Shown here: in pieces, positions 1-6,661 of the stretch
How positions within the stretch are numbered: position 1 is the first letter of the stretch
Layout: the number at the start of each line of letters is the position of its first letter
Assembly (NCBI GenBank): GCA_041476545.1
Contig: JBGOTP010000146.1
Span: forward strand, 1 to 11,681
Length of the DNA: 11,681 nucleotides
Source of the DNA: JBGOTP01 sp041476545
GTDB lineage: Bacteria; Acidobacteriota; Vicinamibacteria; Vicinamibacterales; CAVVIG01
Direction of reading: 5' to 3'
Translations under genes and position numbers: made by a program
The notes under the pieces: generated by a model
Databases searched by the model: none
Seen by the model: the letters and a program-made list of their open reading frames with translations, nothing else
Told to the model about the DNA's origin: nothing

Positions 1-1473
1 CAACCGTTCGCATGGTCTCCCGATGGCAAACAGCTTCTGACACTCGTGGTCCGGGTGGACGAGACCACCCAGATAGCCCTGATCGTCGTGCCCGACGGGG
101 GCATGCGGATCTTGAAGTCGCTCGAATGGCGCTACCCAATCAAGATGAGCTTGTCTCCCGACGGCCGCTACGTTGCGTATGACGCTCCCGTGCGTCAGGA
201 TTCATCGGACCGCGACATCTTCATCCTTGCGGTCGACGGCCGGCAGGAAATCCCTCTCGTGCAACATTCAGCGATTGATTATGGGCCGGTCTGGACACCC
301 GACGGGAAGGGGATCTTGTTTGTCAGCGATCGGAGAGGCAACGCTGGCCTCTGGGCAATTCCGGTCGCGGAAGGGAAACCGGCAGGTACGCCCGAGCTGC
401 TGAGGTCGGACATCGGGAACGTCTTGCCGCTCAGGTTCTCGCGCGACGGCTCGTACTACTATGGCGTTCGGACGGGGGCCGAGGATGTGTACGTCGCCGA
501 CCTGAATCCGGAGACGGCGAAGTTGACGAGTGCGCCGACGCGCCTGACCGAACGCCTCGTGGGATCCAACCTGGCTGGCGCATGGTCACCGGACGGGCGG
601 CGGTTTGCGTATGTGTCGCGGCGCGGTCCGCTCCTCGAAGGGCCCGGGGCGATGGCCGTAGTCATCCGGTCGCTCGACACCGGACAGGAACGAGATTTCG
701 TCTCGACTCTCGGTTTCGATCGCCGGCGGCCCGTCGTGCGATGGTTCCCGGATAGCCAGTCGCTTCTGATCACGGCGAGCGACAACCAGGGACGTTGGCT
801 GCTCCATCGCATGGACACTCAAACGGGGGCGACTATGCGCGTGAGCCTGGGGCTGGGCAGGCCCGGATTCGTGTTCCAACCGCCAGTTCTCTCACCGGAC
901 GGACGGACCGTGTACTACCTAAGACAAAACGAACCAGCGAACGGAGAACCCGGGCCCACCCAGTCGCTCATGACTAACGACATCGCCACAGGTCAGGAAC
1001 AGGAGATATTTCGAAACCGACCAGCAACGCCTGGTTTGCTGGTGCCTGCGCTCTCGGGAGACGGGAAGCAGCTCGCCTTTGTCACGAACGAAGAGAACCC
1101 CGCGTTGGTCGTGATGCCAGCTGGCGGCGGGACGCCCCGAGAAGTCTTTCGCGCGCAGGGCGACGCGGGTCAGGTCATGCGAAACGGTCTTGCATGGACA
1201 CATGACGACCGGTTCATTGTGTTCGTCAGACAGTGGCCAGACGACCGATCTGGTGCACGGGGAACAACGTTTGCGCCCGGTCAGCTCTGGCGCATCTCGC
1301 CGGATGGAGGCCAGCCTGAGAGGCTGCTCTCGAAAGAGATGGACGGGCTCTCGTTCTCGTTCCCCAATGTTGCTCCCGACGGCCGACGCCTTGCGTTTAC
1401 GGCAGGTCGAAGCGCCAACTCAGAAATCTGGATGATGCAGAACTTCCTGCCAGCGGCGAACACGAAGAAGTGA
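1..1473 (+). CDS. TolB/PD40-type beta-propeller protein, C-terminal part (5' end outside window)
   Basis: The reading frame is open from base 1, so the gene starts upstream and only its last 490 residues are visible. A GTG at 46 is in frame but is not a convincing start, because the codons before it already encode a propeller motif (WSPDGKQLL). Repeated PD40/WD40-like signatures follow: LSPDGRYVAYD (about residue 51), TPDGKGILFVSD (about 99), WSPDGRRFAYVS (about 195), LSPDGRTVYYLR (about 298) and APDGRRLAFTAG near the C-terminus, each followed by a strand naming an output value. This is the TolB-like six-to-eight-blade propeller fold. In Acidobacteriota such C-terminal propellers are often fused to a winged-helix DNA-binding domain, a Ser/Thr kinase or a peptidase domain; which one applies here cannot be seen. 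The protein ends in a short polar tail (AANTKK). It looks independent of the downstream toxin-antitoxin pair, from which it is separated by 158 bases and a long palindrome. Confidence 0.85.
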   Translation, partial: QPFAWSPDGKQLLTLVVRVDETTQIALIVVPDGGMRILKSLEWRYPIKMSLSPDGRYVAYDAPVRQDSSDRDIFILAVDGRQEIPLVQHSAIDYGPVWTPDGKGILFVSDRRGNAGLWAIPVAEGKPAGTPELLRSDIGNVLPLRFSRDGSYYYGVRTGAEDVYVADLNPETAKLTSAPTRLTERLVGSNLAGAWSPDGRRFAYVSRRGPLLEGPGAMAVVIRSLDTGQERDFVSTLGFDRRRPVVRWFPDSQSLLITASDNQGRWLLHRMDTQTGATMRVSLGLGRPGFVFQPPVLSPDGRTVYYLRQNEPANGEPGPTQSLMTNDIATGQEQEIFRNRPATPGLLVPALSGDGKQLAFVTNEENPALVVMPAGGGTPREVFRAQGDAGQVMRNGLAWTHDDRFIVFVRQWPDDRSGARGTTFAPGQLWRISPDGGQPERLLSKEMDGLSFSFPNVAPDGRRLAFTAGRSANSEIWMMQNFLPAANTKK

Positions 1474-1489
1474 TCATGGCGACTTCACT

Positions 1490-1564
1490 TAGCTTTCAGC
1501 TGTCAGCTTTCGGCTTTCAGGTACACGCACGCACTGAACGCCGAGAGCTGGCGGCTGACGGCTA
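1490..1564 (+). repeat. Long imperfect palindrome (31-position stem, 13-base loop) with TCAGC-type internal repeats
   Basis: Positions 1490-1520 fold back on 1534-1564. Of 31 opposed positions I count 25 Watson-Crick pairs, 4 T-G oppositions (1494, 1501, 1503, 1509) and 2 mismatches (1495 with 1559, 1515 with 1539), leaving a 13-base loop at 1521-1533. All four wobble positions carry T in the 5' arm and G in the 3' arm, so the fold is tighter in RNA made from the plus strand than from the minus strand. The left arm is built from degenerate repeats of CTTTCAGC, CTGTCAGC and CTTTCGGC. It starts 17 bases after the stop codon of the propeller gene, so it could protect or end that transcript, but there is no T-run after the stem as in a classical intrinsic terminator. 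A REP-like or MITE-like dispersed palindrome is the other main reading. Confidence 0.7.
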
Positions 1565-1604
1565 CGCCCAATCAGATGAACGGATGACCGTCGACAGGAT
1601 AGGT

Positions 1605-1631
1605 GATAACACTGTGTGCTAAACTGTTATC
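1605..1631. promoter_or_regulatory. Inverted repeat, candidate autoregulatory operator of the toxin-antitoxin operon
   Basis: A perfect 7-base inverted repeat, GATAACA (1605-1611) and TGTTATC (1625-1631), is separated by 13 bases, and the right half-site directly abuts the GTG start of the antitoxin. Ribbon-helix-helix antitoxins commonly bind such inverted or direct repeats over their own promoter to repress the operon. The right half-site overlaps the candidate -10 box, so binding here would block RNA polymerase. Seen: the repeat and its position. Inferred: the operator role. Confidence 0.5.
1617..1625 (+). promoter_or_regulatory. Candidate extended -10 element for a leaderless antitoxin transcript
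   Basis: TGC followed by TAAACT (1620-1625) fits an extended -10 element (TGN plus TANNNT). Its last base lies 7 bases before the GTG at 1632, which would put the transcript start on or next to the start codon. No Shine-Dalgarno sequence precedes this GTG. The nearest -35-like hexamer (TCGACA, 1591-1596) is 23 bases away, too far for a standard spacer, so an extended -10 acting without a -35 is the more plausible reading. Confidence 0.35.
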
Positions 1632-1856
1632 GTGGTCAGAACACAGATTAGCCTTTCCGAACACGAGTACAAGGCGGCGAAGCACGAAGCCGCTCGGCTT
1701 GGGATTTCCCTCGCGGAACTGCTGCGCCGTTCGCTTCGCACCGTCCTTCCCGCGGACACGTCCAAGCCGTGGATGCGCTACGCCGGGATGATCGAGACGG
1801 GCGACAAGAACGCCTCGCAGAAGATTGACGACGTGGTCTATGGGCAGAAAGACTGA
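1632..1856 (+). CDS. vapB: Ribbon-helix-helix antitoxin of a VapBC-type pair
   Basis: A 74-residue protein with the antitoxin layout. A short N-terminal strand (TQISLS, residues 4-9) and two helices (EYKAAKHEAARLG and SLAELLRRSLRTVL, about residues 12-39) form the ribbon-helix-helix DNA-binding fold. The tail (about 46-74, with PWMRYAGMIE and a terminal IDDVVYG) matches the C-terminal toxin-binding segment of antitoxins paired with PIN toxins. It would bind and silence the toxin encoded next and repress the shared promoter. The GTG at 1632 is chosen because the ribbon strand starts immediately after it; no Shine-Dalgarno sequence is present. Its last 17 bases overlap the toxin gene, which favours translational coupling and a two-gene operon. 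Confidence 0.85.
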   Translation: MVRTQISLSEHEYKAAKHEAARLGISLAELLRRSLRTVLPADTSKPWMRYAGMIETGDKNASQKIDDVVYGQKD

Positions 1857-2253
1857 CGTCTACGTCGACACGTCAGCACTCATCGCCTTCGCGGATCGGT
1901 TCGACAGCCACCACAGTTTGTTTCGGAGACTGTTTTCTGAGCCGCCAAGCCTTCTCACGACCACCCTCGTCGTGGCCGAAGGACACGGCTGGTTTCTGAA
2001 GCGGTACGACCGGACGAGAGCCCTTCAATTCATCGCATTGATCGAAGACCTGACTCCGCTTCGTCTCGTAGCGGTCGGACCTGACGAGCAGGCTGGTGGG
2101 ATCCAGATGCTCCGCAGATTCTCGGATCAGGATCTGTCCCTGACTGACGCCGTCGGCTTGCACGTCATGAAGGCTCGCCGTATCACTGAGTGCTGGACGA
2201 CCGACCGCCACCTGGGCCTGACTGGCGTGTCTCTGGTCATTCACCAGCACTGA
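1840..2253 (+). CDS. vapC: PIN-domain toxin, VapC-family ribonuclease
   Basis: A 137-residue single PIN domain, the usual VapC length. The expected acidic metal-binding residues are present: D10 in the opening VYVDTSALIA, E47 in VVAEGHG, D103 in LSLTDAVGLHVM and D122 in TTDRHLG. These residues hold divalent metal in PIN ribonucleases, so the toxin looks intact. VapC proteins cleave specific RNAs (tRNA anticodon stems or rRNA in characterised members); the target here cannot be told from sequence. The ATG at 1840 is preferred over an upstream in-frame TTG at 1825, because it overlaps the antitoxin end by 17 bases and puts the first PIN strand close to the N-terminus. There is no separate Shine-Dalgarno sequence, so translation is probably coupled to the antitoxin. 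Confidence 0.9.
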   Translation: MGRKTDVYVDTSALIAFADRFDSHHSLFRRLFSEPPSLLTTTLVVAEGHGWFLKRYDRTRALQFIALIEDLTPLRLVAVGPDEQAGGIQMLRRFSDQDLSLTDAVGLHVMKARRITECWTTDRHLGLTGVSLVIHQH

Positions 2254-2278
2254 AATGAAGCACCCGTAGGTCGCCTCT

Positions 2279-2301
2279 ATCGTGTCGACGCCGGACACGG
2301 T
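2279..2301. repeat. Small hairpin between convergent genes, possible weak terminator
   Basis: CGTGTC (2281-2286) and GACACG (2294-2299) form a perfect 6-base stem with a 7-base loop, extendable outwards by one wobble and one A-T pair. It lies in the 92-base gap between the toxin gene (+) and the end of the minus-strand operon, where bidirectional termination would be expected. No T-run follows on either strand, so a terminator role is only a suggestion. Confidence 0.25.
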
Positions 2302-2345
2302 GCGCGTGGCGTGCGCCATCCCGTATCCGGCGATCGTCAATATAG

Positions 2346-4043
2346 CTACTTGGGCAGTTCCACTCGAGAGACGCGCGCCGTCCGCATGTTCGTGAACCAG
2401 AGCACGGGACCGTTCGGGCCCTGCACCTGGGTGATCTTCTTGGTGTCGAACTCAGTCGGCCACAGATACGCGATCACCTCGTTCGTCTTCGGATCCACCC
2501 GATACAGCCGCTCCGCCATGTTGCTCGGCGCGTAGACGCGGCCGTTCGGATCGGGTACCGAGGACGTGTAGGGGCCGGAATACGTCGGCAGATCCCAGCG
2601 CTGGGACTTCCCCGCGTGGGTGTCGAACATGAAGACCTTGTCGCTACGGTACTCGCCGAACCATAGCCGGTCCTGCGAGTCGGCCGTGCCACGGCGAGCC
2701 ATCACGCCGTCGATCGGATACCACAGGGGCTTATTGGCCGCGACATCAAAGCCCATGACGCCGCCAGGACCGGCCTGCGTCACCATCCACGGGTTACCCT
2801 TCGTGTCGACCTCCGCGTTGCCGGCGTATGACGCCGACCCTCGTGGCACGAGCCCTGCCGTCGCCTGCGGGCTGAAGGTGCCATCCACCTTCATCGTCTT
2901 CGCGTCGATGCGCTGCCATCCCGCCCAGATCTTGTCCCCGGGCCCATGGACGATGAACTGCGAGCCGACCCCCGCCATCCAGGCGATTTGCTCCGTCTTG
3001 GGGTCGAAACGCGCGAGTTCTGATACGCCTTTCTCGTTGCGCATCGGGAACCACACGTATCCCTGATCGTCGGTCGTGACGTCGCGGGTGCCGGGGATGA
3101 TGCCGGCCGGGACGGGCGGCATCTGATATTCCTTGAATGTCGCGGTCTTGGTGTCGAATCGCCCCAGATACTGCGTGGCCTCGTCCGTGAACCAGAGGTT
3201 GCCGTTCTTGTCGAGGGCGCTGTCGTGCGTAGAGGTCTGCGCCTTGGGGATATCCCACTCCGTGATGATGACTTTGGTTGCGGCGCCCGTCGGCCGCGGT
3301 AGCGCTTTGAGCGTGTACGGGAACGTCGTACGTCCGCCGCTCAGGTTGTTCATGGCAAAGAACGCGGCCACCTCGGGCCGCGGCACGCCGGGCGAGGCGC
3401 CCCAATTCGGGGACTCCTCGAGGAATTGCACCCGCCCCGGTTCCTGAACTCGGGCCGGCTTCCCGCGCTTGTTATCGTTGCTCACAGCGGTGCCATCGGC
3501 GTAGTACTTGACCATCCGGTGGATGACGGGCATGAACTCTTCGGCGTTGTGCTTCGACTTCATGATCCGTTGGTAGGTGTGGCAGTAGTTGCATCCCAGG
3601 AGCTGGTGGACCATCGTGTCCTTCTGCGCCGGCGTGCCATTCATGCTGTTGATCCACTCGAGGGACGACAGTTGGTTCGTGAGGTCGGTCGTCTTCTCCA
3701 GCACGAGATCAGCCGTGGACGTCTTGCCCGCGGCGATCGTGGCCGTGCCTGGACCGGTCAGGTTGAACCCCGCGGCTCGAATCGTGAGCTTGTACGCACC
3801 TGGCCCGAGGTGCGTGCCCGGGAAGCTGTATTTGCCGTCCTTGTCGGTGACCACCGATACCGTGAAGTCGGCGCCGTCGCGGCGGGCGCTGACGACAACG
3901 CCTTCCATCTTTCCCTCTTCCTTGGAGCTCGCCACTCCGGAGAGCGCCGCAGTGCCCTGAGCAACGATGTCCTGTGTCGTGGCGCGAAACGTCGCCAGCG
4001 CCAGGCCGACGATCGAGATCGCCAGTAACGCTTTGGTTTTCAT
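2346..4043 (-). CDS. Secreted protein: carboxypeptidase-regulatory-like domain, haem c site and Vgb-like beta-propeller
   Basis: A 565-residue exported protein in three parts. After a signal peptide (residues 1 to about 29, hydrophobic core LLAISIVGLALA) comes a carboxypeptidase-regulatory-like beta-sandwich (about 32-117, with DKDGKYSFPGTHLGPGAYKL), a fold usually used for binding or anchoring at the cell surface. Next is a helical segment with one haem c site, CNYCH (151-155). From about 255 to the end is a seven-bladed-propeller-type region resembling virginiamycin B lyase (Vgb), with blade motifs GNLWFTDE (281-288), GYVWFPM (328-334), DRLWFGEY (458-465), GRVYAPS (501-507) and VLWFTN (547-552). 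Real Vgb enzymes are about 300 residues, so the N-terminal 250 are extra. Streptogramin cleavage should not be assumed. A Shine-Dalgarno GGGAG (4051-4055 complement) sits 7 bases before the ATG. It is the last gene of the minus-strand cluster, 89 bases after the NHL gene. Confidence 0.85.
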   Translation of the reverse strand: MKTKALLAISIVGLALATFRATTQDIVAQGTAALSGVASSKEEGKMEGVVVSARRDGADFTVSVVTDKDGKYSFPGTHLGPGAYKLTIRAAGFNLTGPGTATIAAGKTSTADLVLEKTTDLTNQLSSLEWINSMNGTPAQKDTMVHQLLGCNYCHTYQRIMKSKHNAEEFMPVIHRMVKYYADGTAVSNDNKRGKPARVQEPGRVQFLEESPNWGASPGVPRPEVAAFFAMNNLSGGRTTFPYTLKALPRPTGAATKVIITEWDIPKAQTSTHDSALDKNGNLWFTDEATQYLGRFDTKTATFKEYQMPPVPAGIIPGTRDVTTDDQGYVWFPMRNEKGVSELARFDPKTEQIAWMAGVGSQFIVHGPGDKIWAGWQRIDAKTMKVDGTFSPQATAGLVPRGSASYAGNAEVDTKGNPWMVTQAGPGGVMGFDVAANKPLWYPIDGVMARRGTADSQDRLWFGEYRSDKVFMFDTHAGKSQRWDLPTYSGPYTSSVPDPNGRVYAPSNMAERLYRVDPKTNEVIAYLWPTEFDTKKITQVQGPNGPVLWFTNMRTARVSRVELPK

Positions 4044-4132
4044 GAATTCACTCCCGAGGGGCTGAAAATGCCCTCCGTATGATCCCCGAGGCGCCCCGAC
4101 AGTGCAATATTTTTCGCGTGGGAGGTTACGTC

Positions 4133-5167
4133 TTACTCCTTGGTGAAGCGCTTAACGGCACCGTTGCCGCCCGTCCGCTGCCCGCCGGCGTTGCCGAGAT
4201 CCGTCGCGTAGAGGTTTTCCTGCCTCTCGTCGACCGCAATCTGGTGCGCACCGGCGCCTGTCGAAGCGCCTTCGATGGCGTCGAGCTGCTTCCCGGTGTT
4301 GGGGTCCAGGATGATGATATTGCGTCCTTCGGCCGTATAGAGTTTGTCGCCCACCATCAACAGGCACAGGGGCCCGTGGAGCTGTTCCCAATATTCCACG
4401 AACTTCCCGTTCTGTTCCACGACCTGAACCCGGCTGTCGCGGCATCCCTGGTTCCGGCGCGCTTCATCTTCCGGTCCGACGGGACCGTCACATCGGTCGG
4501 ATACCAGCAACCGGCCGTTGGGCGCCTGAGCCGCGGCGTGCACGAGACCAAAGGCCCCTGGTCCACGTCCCTCCATGTTCTTGGGCGGGCGCGAGGTCCC
4601 CACGGAGTTGATGAACTTGCCGTCCTTGTTGAACCGCGCGACTCGGGAGTTCCAGTAGCCGTCGGAGACGATGAAGTCGCCGTTTGGAAAAAACTGCATG
4701 CCCGTCGGCCCATTGAAATGCTTCCCGTCGTTACCGGGCACACCGTACTCCCCGAGCGTCAAGAGCACCTTGCTGCCATCTGGCGTGTACTTCTTGATCT
4801 GATGGCCGGTTCTGTCCGTAATCCAGAAGAATCCCTGGGGGTCGATATGAATCGTGTGAGCCATCTTGACGAAGCCCGGCTTGCCCGACGGTCCCCATTC
4901 GCCAATGTACTTCCCGCCCTTGTCGAACATCCAGATGTCGCCGCGCTCGTTTCGCTCAAAAACGTAGACCACACCCTTCTTGTCGACGGCCACGCCGGAG
5001 ACGGTGCCGAACTTCATTCCCGCCGGCATAGTCGGCCAATTCGCCACCTGATGCCACGAGCCCGCGGCCTTCACGGTCGTGTGACGCCCCGGGCCAAAGA
5101 GCAGGGCGACTCCCATGCCCAGCGCGACGAGTACACCACCGATCCTGAATCGCCCTTGTCGTCGCAT
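4133..5167 (-). CDS. Secreted NHL-repeat propeller, peptidylglycine alpha-amidating lyase (PAL)-like
   Basis: A 344-residue protein beginning with a signal peptide (MRRQGRFRIG, then a hydrophobic stretch, cleavage near KAAG-S at about residue 36). NHL blades follow: SGVAVDKKGVVYVFER (57-72), HIDPQGFFWITDRTGHQIKKY (about 107-127), GMQFFPNGDFIVSDGYWNSRVARF (about 156-179), AQAPNGRLLVSDR (213-225) and HQIAVDERQENLYATD (308-323). This is the propeller found in bacterial proteins annotated as peptidyl-alpha-hydroxyglycine alpha-amidating lyase, but the cognate monooxygenase is absent here, so that reaction is not supported. The fourth blade carries an unusual loop with Cys226 and Cys242 that could form a disulfide. 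The start at 5167 is chosen over an in-frame ATG at 5248 because AGGAGG (5173-5178 complement) lies 5 bases before it and the signal peptide begins there. It lies 162 bases after the DUF1552 gene and is probably cotranscribed. Confidence 0.85.
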   Translation of the reverse strand: MRRQGRFRIGGVLVALGMGVALLFGPGRHTTVKAAGSWHQVANWPTMPAGMKFGTVSGVAVDKKGVVYVFERNERGDIWMFDKGGKYIGEWGPSGKPGFVKMAHTIHIDPQGFFWITDRTGHQIKKYTPDGSKVLLTLGEYGVPGNDGKHFNGPTGMQFFPNGDFIVSDGYWNSRVARFNKDGKFINSVGTSRPPKNMEGRGPGAFGLVHAAAQAPNGRLLVSDRCDGPVGPEDEARRNQGCRDSRVQVVEQNGKFVEYWEQLHGPLCLLMVGDKLYTAEGRNIIILDPNTGKQLDAIEGASTGAGAHQIAVDERQENLYATDLGNAGGQRTGGNGAVKRFTKE

Positions 5168-5329
5168 TGCTCTCCTCCTGTCGAAGCGTATGGTTGCGGT
5201 CGAGATGGCCTGGCGGATGATGACCCACGGCGGTCGACGGGGCATCACCCATATTGGGTACGAACTCGGCCGGCTTCAGCTCATGCGATGTTGCGCAGCA
5301 GCGTCGGCCGCCTGGTGGGTCGTTGGCGA

Positions 5330-6661
5330 TCAAATGCTGAGGATGCCGGTGCTGTCGCCGAAATGGTCCACCCGGACTCCGACCTTGTCCAGCAGCGTGA
5401 CCTGCATGTTCGTCCAGGGCGTGCCCTTCGGGAACCGCACATGCCGGCCGGTCGTGATGCCGATCGACTTGCCCGCGACGATGACCGTCGGCAAATTCAA
5501 GTGGTCGTGGAGATTCGGGTTGCTCATGCCGCCGCCGTACAGCAGCAGCGACTGATCAAGCAACGACCCGTCGCCTTCCGGCGTCGAGCGCAGTCGCTCG
5601 AGGAAGTACGCGAACTGGTGCATGTGGAACGTGGAGATCTTCGCAAGCCTTGCGAGCTTCTCGGGATCGTCGCCATGATGCGACAGCGGGTGGTGCGGCT
5701 CGCTCACGCCAATTTCCGGATATGCGCGCGTGCTCAATTCCCTGGCCATCACAAAGGTGATGACCCGGGTGAGGTCGCACTGGTAGGCAAGCGCGGAGAG
5801 GTCGAACATCAGCCGGACGTGCTGCTCGAACGTGGTGGGAATGCCCACCGGCTGTGCCACGACCGGCAGCTCCTGATCAACCTGCTGCTCGGCCTTCTGA
5901 ATGCGCCGCTCGATATCGCGAATCGACTCCAGATAGTCGGTGACCTTCGATCGATCGCTTGGGCCCACCCGCCGGTTCAGCCTCGTCACTTCCTCGGTCA
6001 CCGAGTCGAGCAGGCTGCGGTCCTTGTGGATGTCGGCGAGGCGCGTCTTCCTGTCGGTGCTGTCGCTCGCGCCGAAGAGACGCTCGAATACGGCTCGCGG
6101 GTTGTTCTCCATCGGCAGCGGCGTGGTCGGCGTGCGCCAGGCGATGGTGTTGTTGTAGGCGCAGCTGTAGCCGAGCGAGCAGACGCCGAGCAGGTCCGTG
6201 CTCTCGAGCGCCAGCTCCAGCGAGGCGAGCTGCGTCTCCTTCTCGAACTGGCGCGCGGCGATCTGATCCATCGAGATGCCCGCTTCGATGTCGCGGCCCT
6301 CGGTCCGCTTCGGGGTCATGCCAGTCAGGTACGTGGTCTGCGCTCGCGGATGCGGCCCACCGTCCTGTCTGTACGTGCGCATCGAATCAAGGCCGCTCGC
6401 CACGAGCACACGGTCCTGAAAGGGTGCCAGCGGCTCGAGCACGGACGATAGCTCCAGGGGCCCTTCGCTCCGCGGCGTGTAGAGCGACATGTTCTGGCCG
6501 TTGCCGACATACACGACGCCCAACCGGCGAACCGGCGCCGCTGCCGTGAGGCGAAGCGCCCTGGCGGCGGGAATCATGGCGTCGAGCAACGGCAGCGCGA
6601 TCGTCGCCCCCAGACCCCGCAGGACCGCGCGACGTGGTAGATAGCGCTTTGTAATGATCAT
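5330..6661 (-). CDS. Tat-exported DUF1552 (HXXSHH family) protein
   Basis: A 443-residue protein of the DUF1552/HXXSHH family, whose biochemical function is not established. The N-terminus is a twin-arginine signal (PRRAVLRGLGA, residues 9-19, followed by a hydrophobic stretch and an Ala-rich cleavage region near 34-42), so it is probably exported already folded, often a sign of a cofactor. The family signature is present as HPLSHH (324-329), inside a histidine-rich stretch EPHHPLSHHGDD that could bind metal. Other family-like segments are GVVYVGNG (48-55), LGYSCAYNNTIAW (163-175) and LLLYGGGMSNPNLHDH (372-387). Cys161 and Cys167 are close enough for a disulfide. The ATG at 6661 is preferred over one at 6724 because GAGGAGGA (6669-6676 complement) sits 7 bases upstream. 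It overlaps the stop codon of the preceding cytochrome gene in an ATGA arrangement, so the two are translationally coupled and likely partner products. Confidence 0.9.
   Translation of the reverse strand: MIITKRYLPRRAVLRGLGATIALPLLDAMIPAARALRLTAAAPVRRLGVVYVGNGQNMSLYTPRSEGPLELSSVLEPLAPFQDRVLVASGLDSMRTYRQDGGPHPRAQTTYLTGMTPKRTEGRDIEAGISMDQIAARQFEKETQLASLELALESTDLLGVCSLGYSCAYNNTIAWRTPTTPLPMENNPRAVFERLFGASDSTDRKTRLADIHKDRSLLDSVTEEVTRLNRRVGPSDRSKVTDYLESIRDIERRIQKAEQQVDQELPVVAQPVGIPTTFEQHVRLMFDLSALAYQCDLTRVITFVMARELSTRAYPEIGVSEPHHPLSHHGDDPEKLARLAKISTFHMHQFAYFLERLRSTPEGDGSLLDQSLLLYGGGMSNPNLHDHLNLPTVIVAGKSIGITTGRHVRFPKGTPWTNMQVTLLDKVGVRVDHFGDSTGILSI

Noticed and set aside
1491..1520. A CRISPR-like or tandem repeat array built from the CTTTCAGC units
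   Set aside because: There are only three or four degenerate units with no spacers; the palindrome explains them better.
1873..2340. A 155-codon minus-strand open frame opposite the PIN toxin
   Set aside because: It shadows a toxin with all its catalytic residues intact, and the predicted protein has no recognisable features.
2346..4043. Calling this gene a streptogramin (virginiamycin B) lyase resistance gene
   Set aside because: Only the propeller resembles Vgb. The protein is nearly twice the usual length, has a haem c site and is exported, and I could not confirm the catalytic residues.
5247..5259. Small inverted repeat ACCCA-TAT-TGGGT in the gap before the NHL gene
   Set aside because: Five-base arms of this kind are expected by chance in a window this size, and nothing ties it to a promoter or regulator.
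4079..6451. A 790-codon plus-strand open frame opposite the NHL and DUF1552 genes
   Set aside because: It runs antisense across two convincing genes and the gap between them, has no recognisable domain, and its Arg/His/Val-rich low-complexity composition is that of an antisense shadow in GC-rich DNA.
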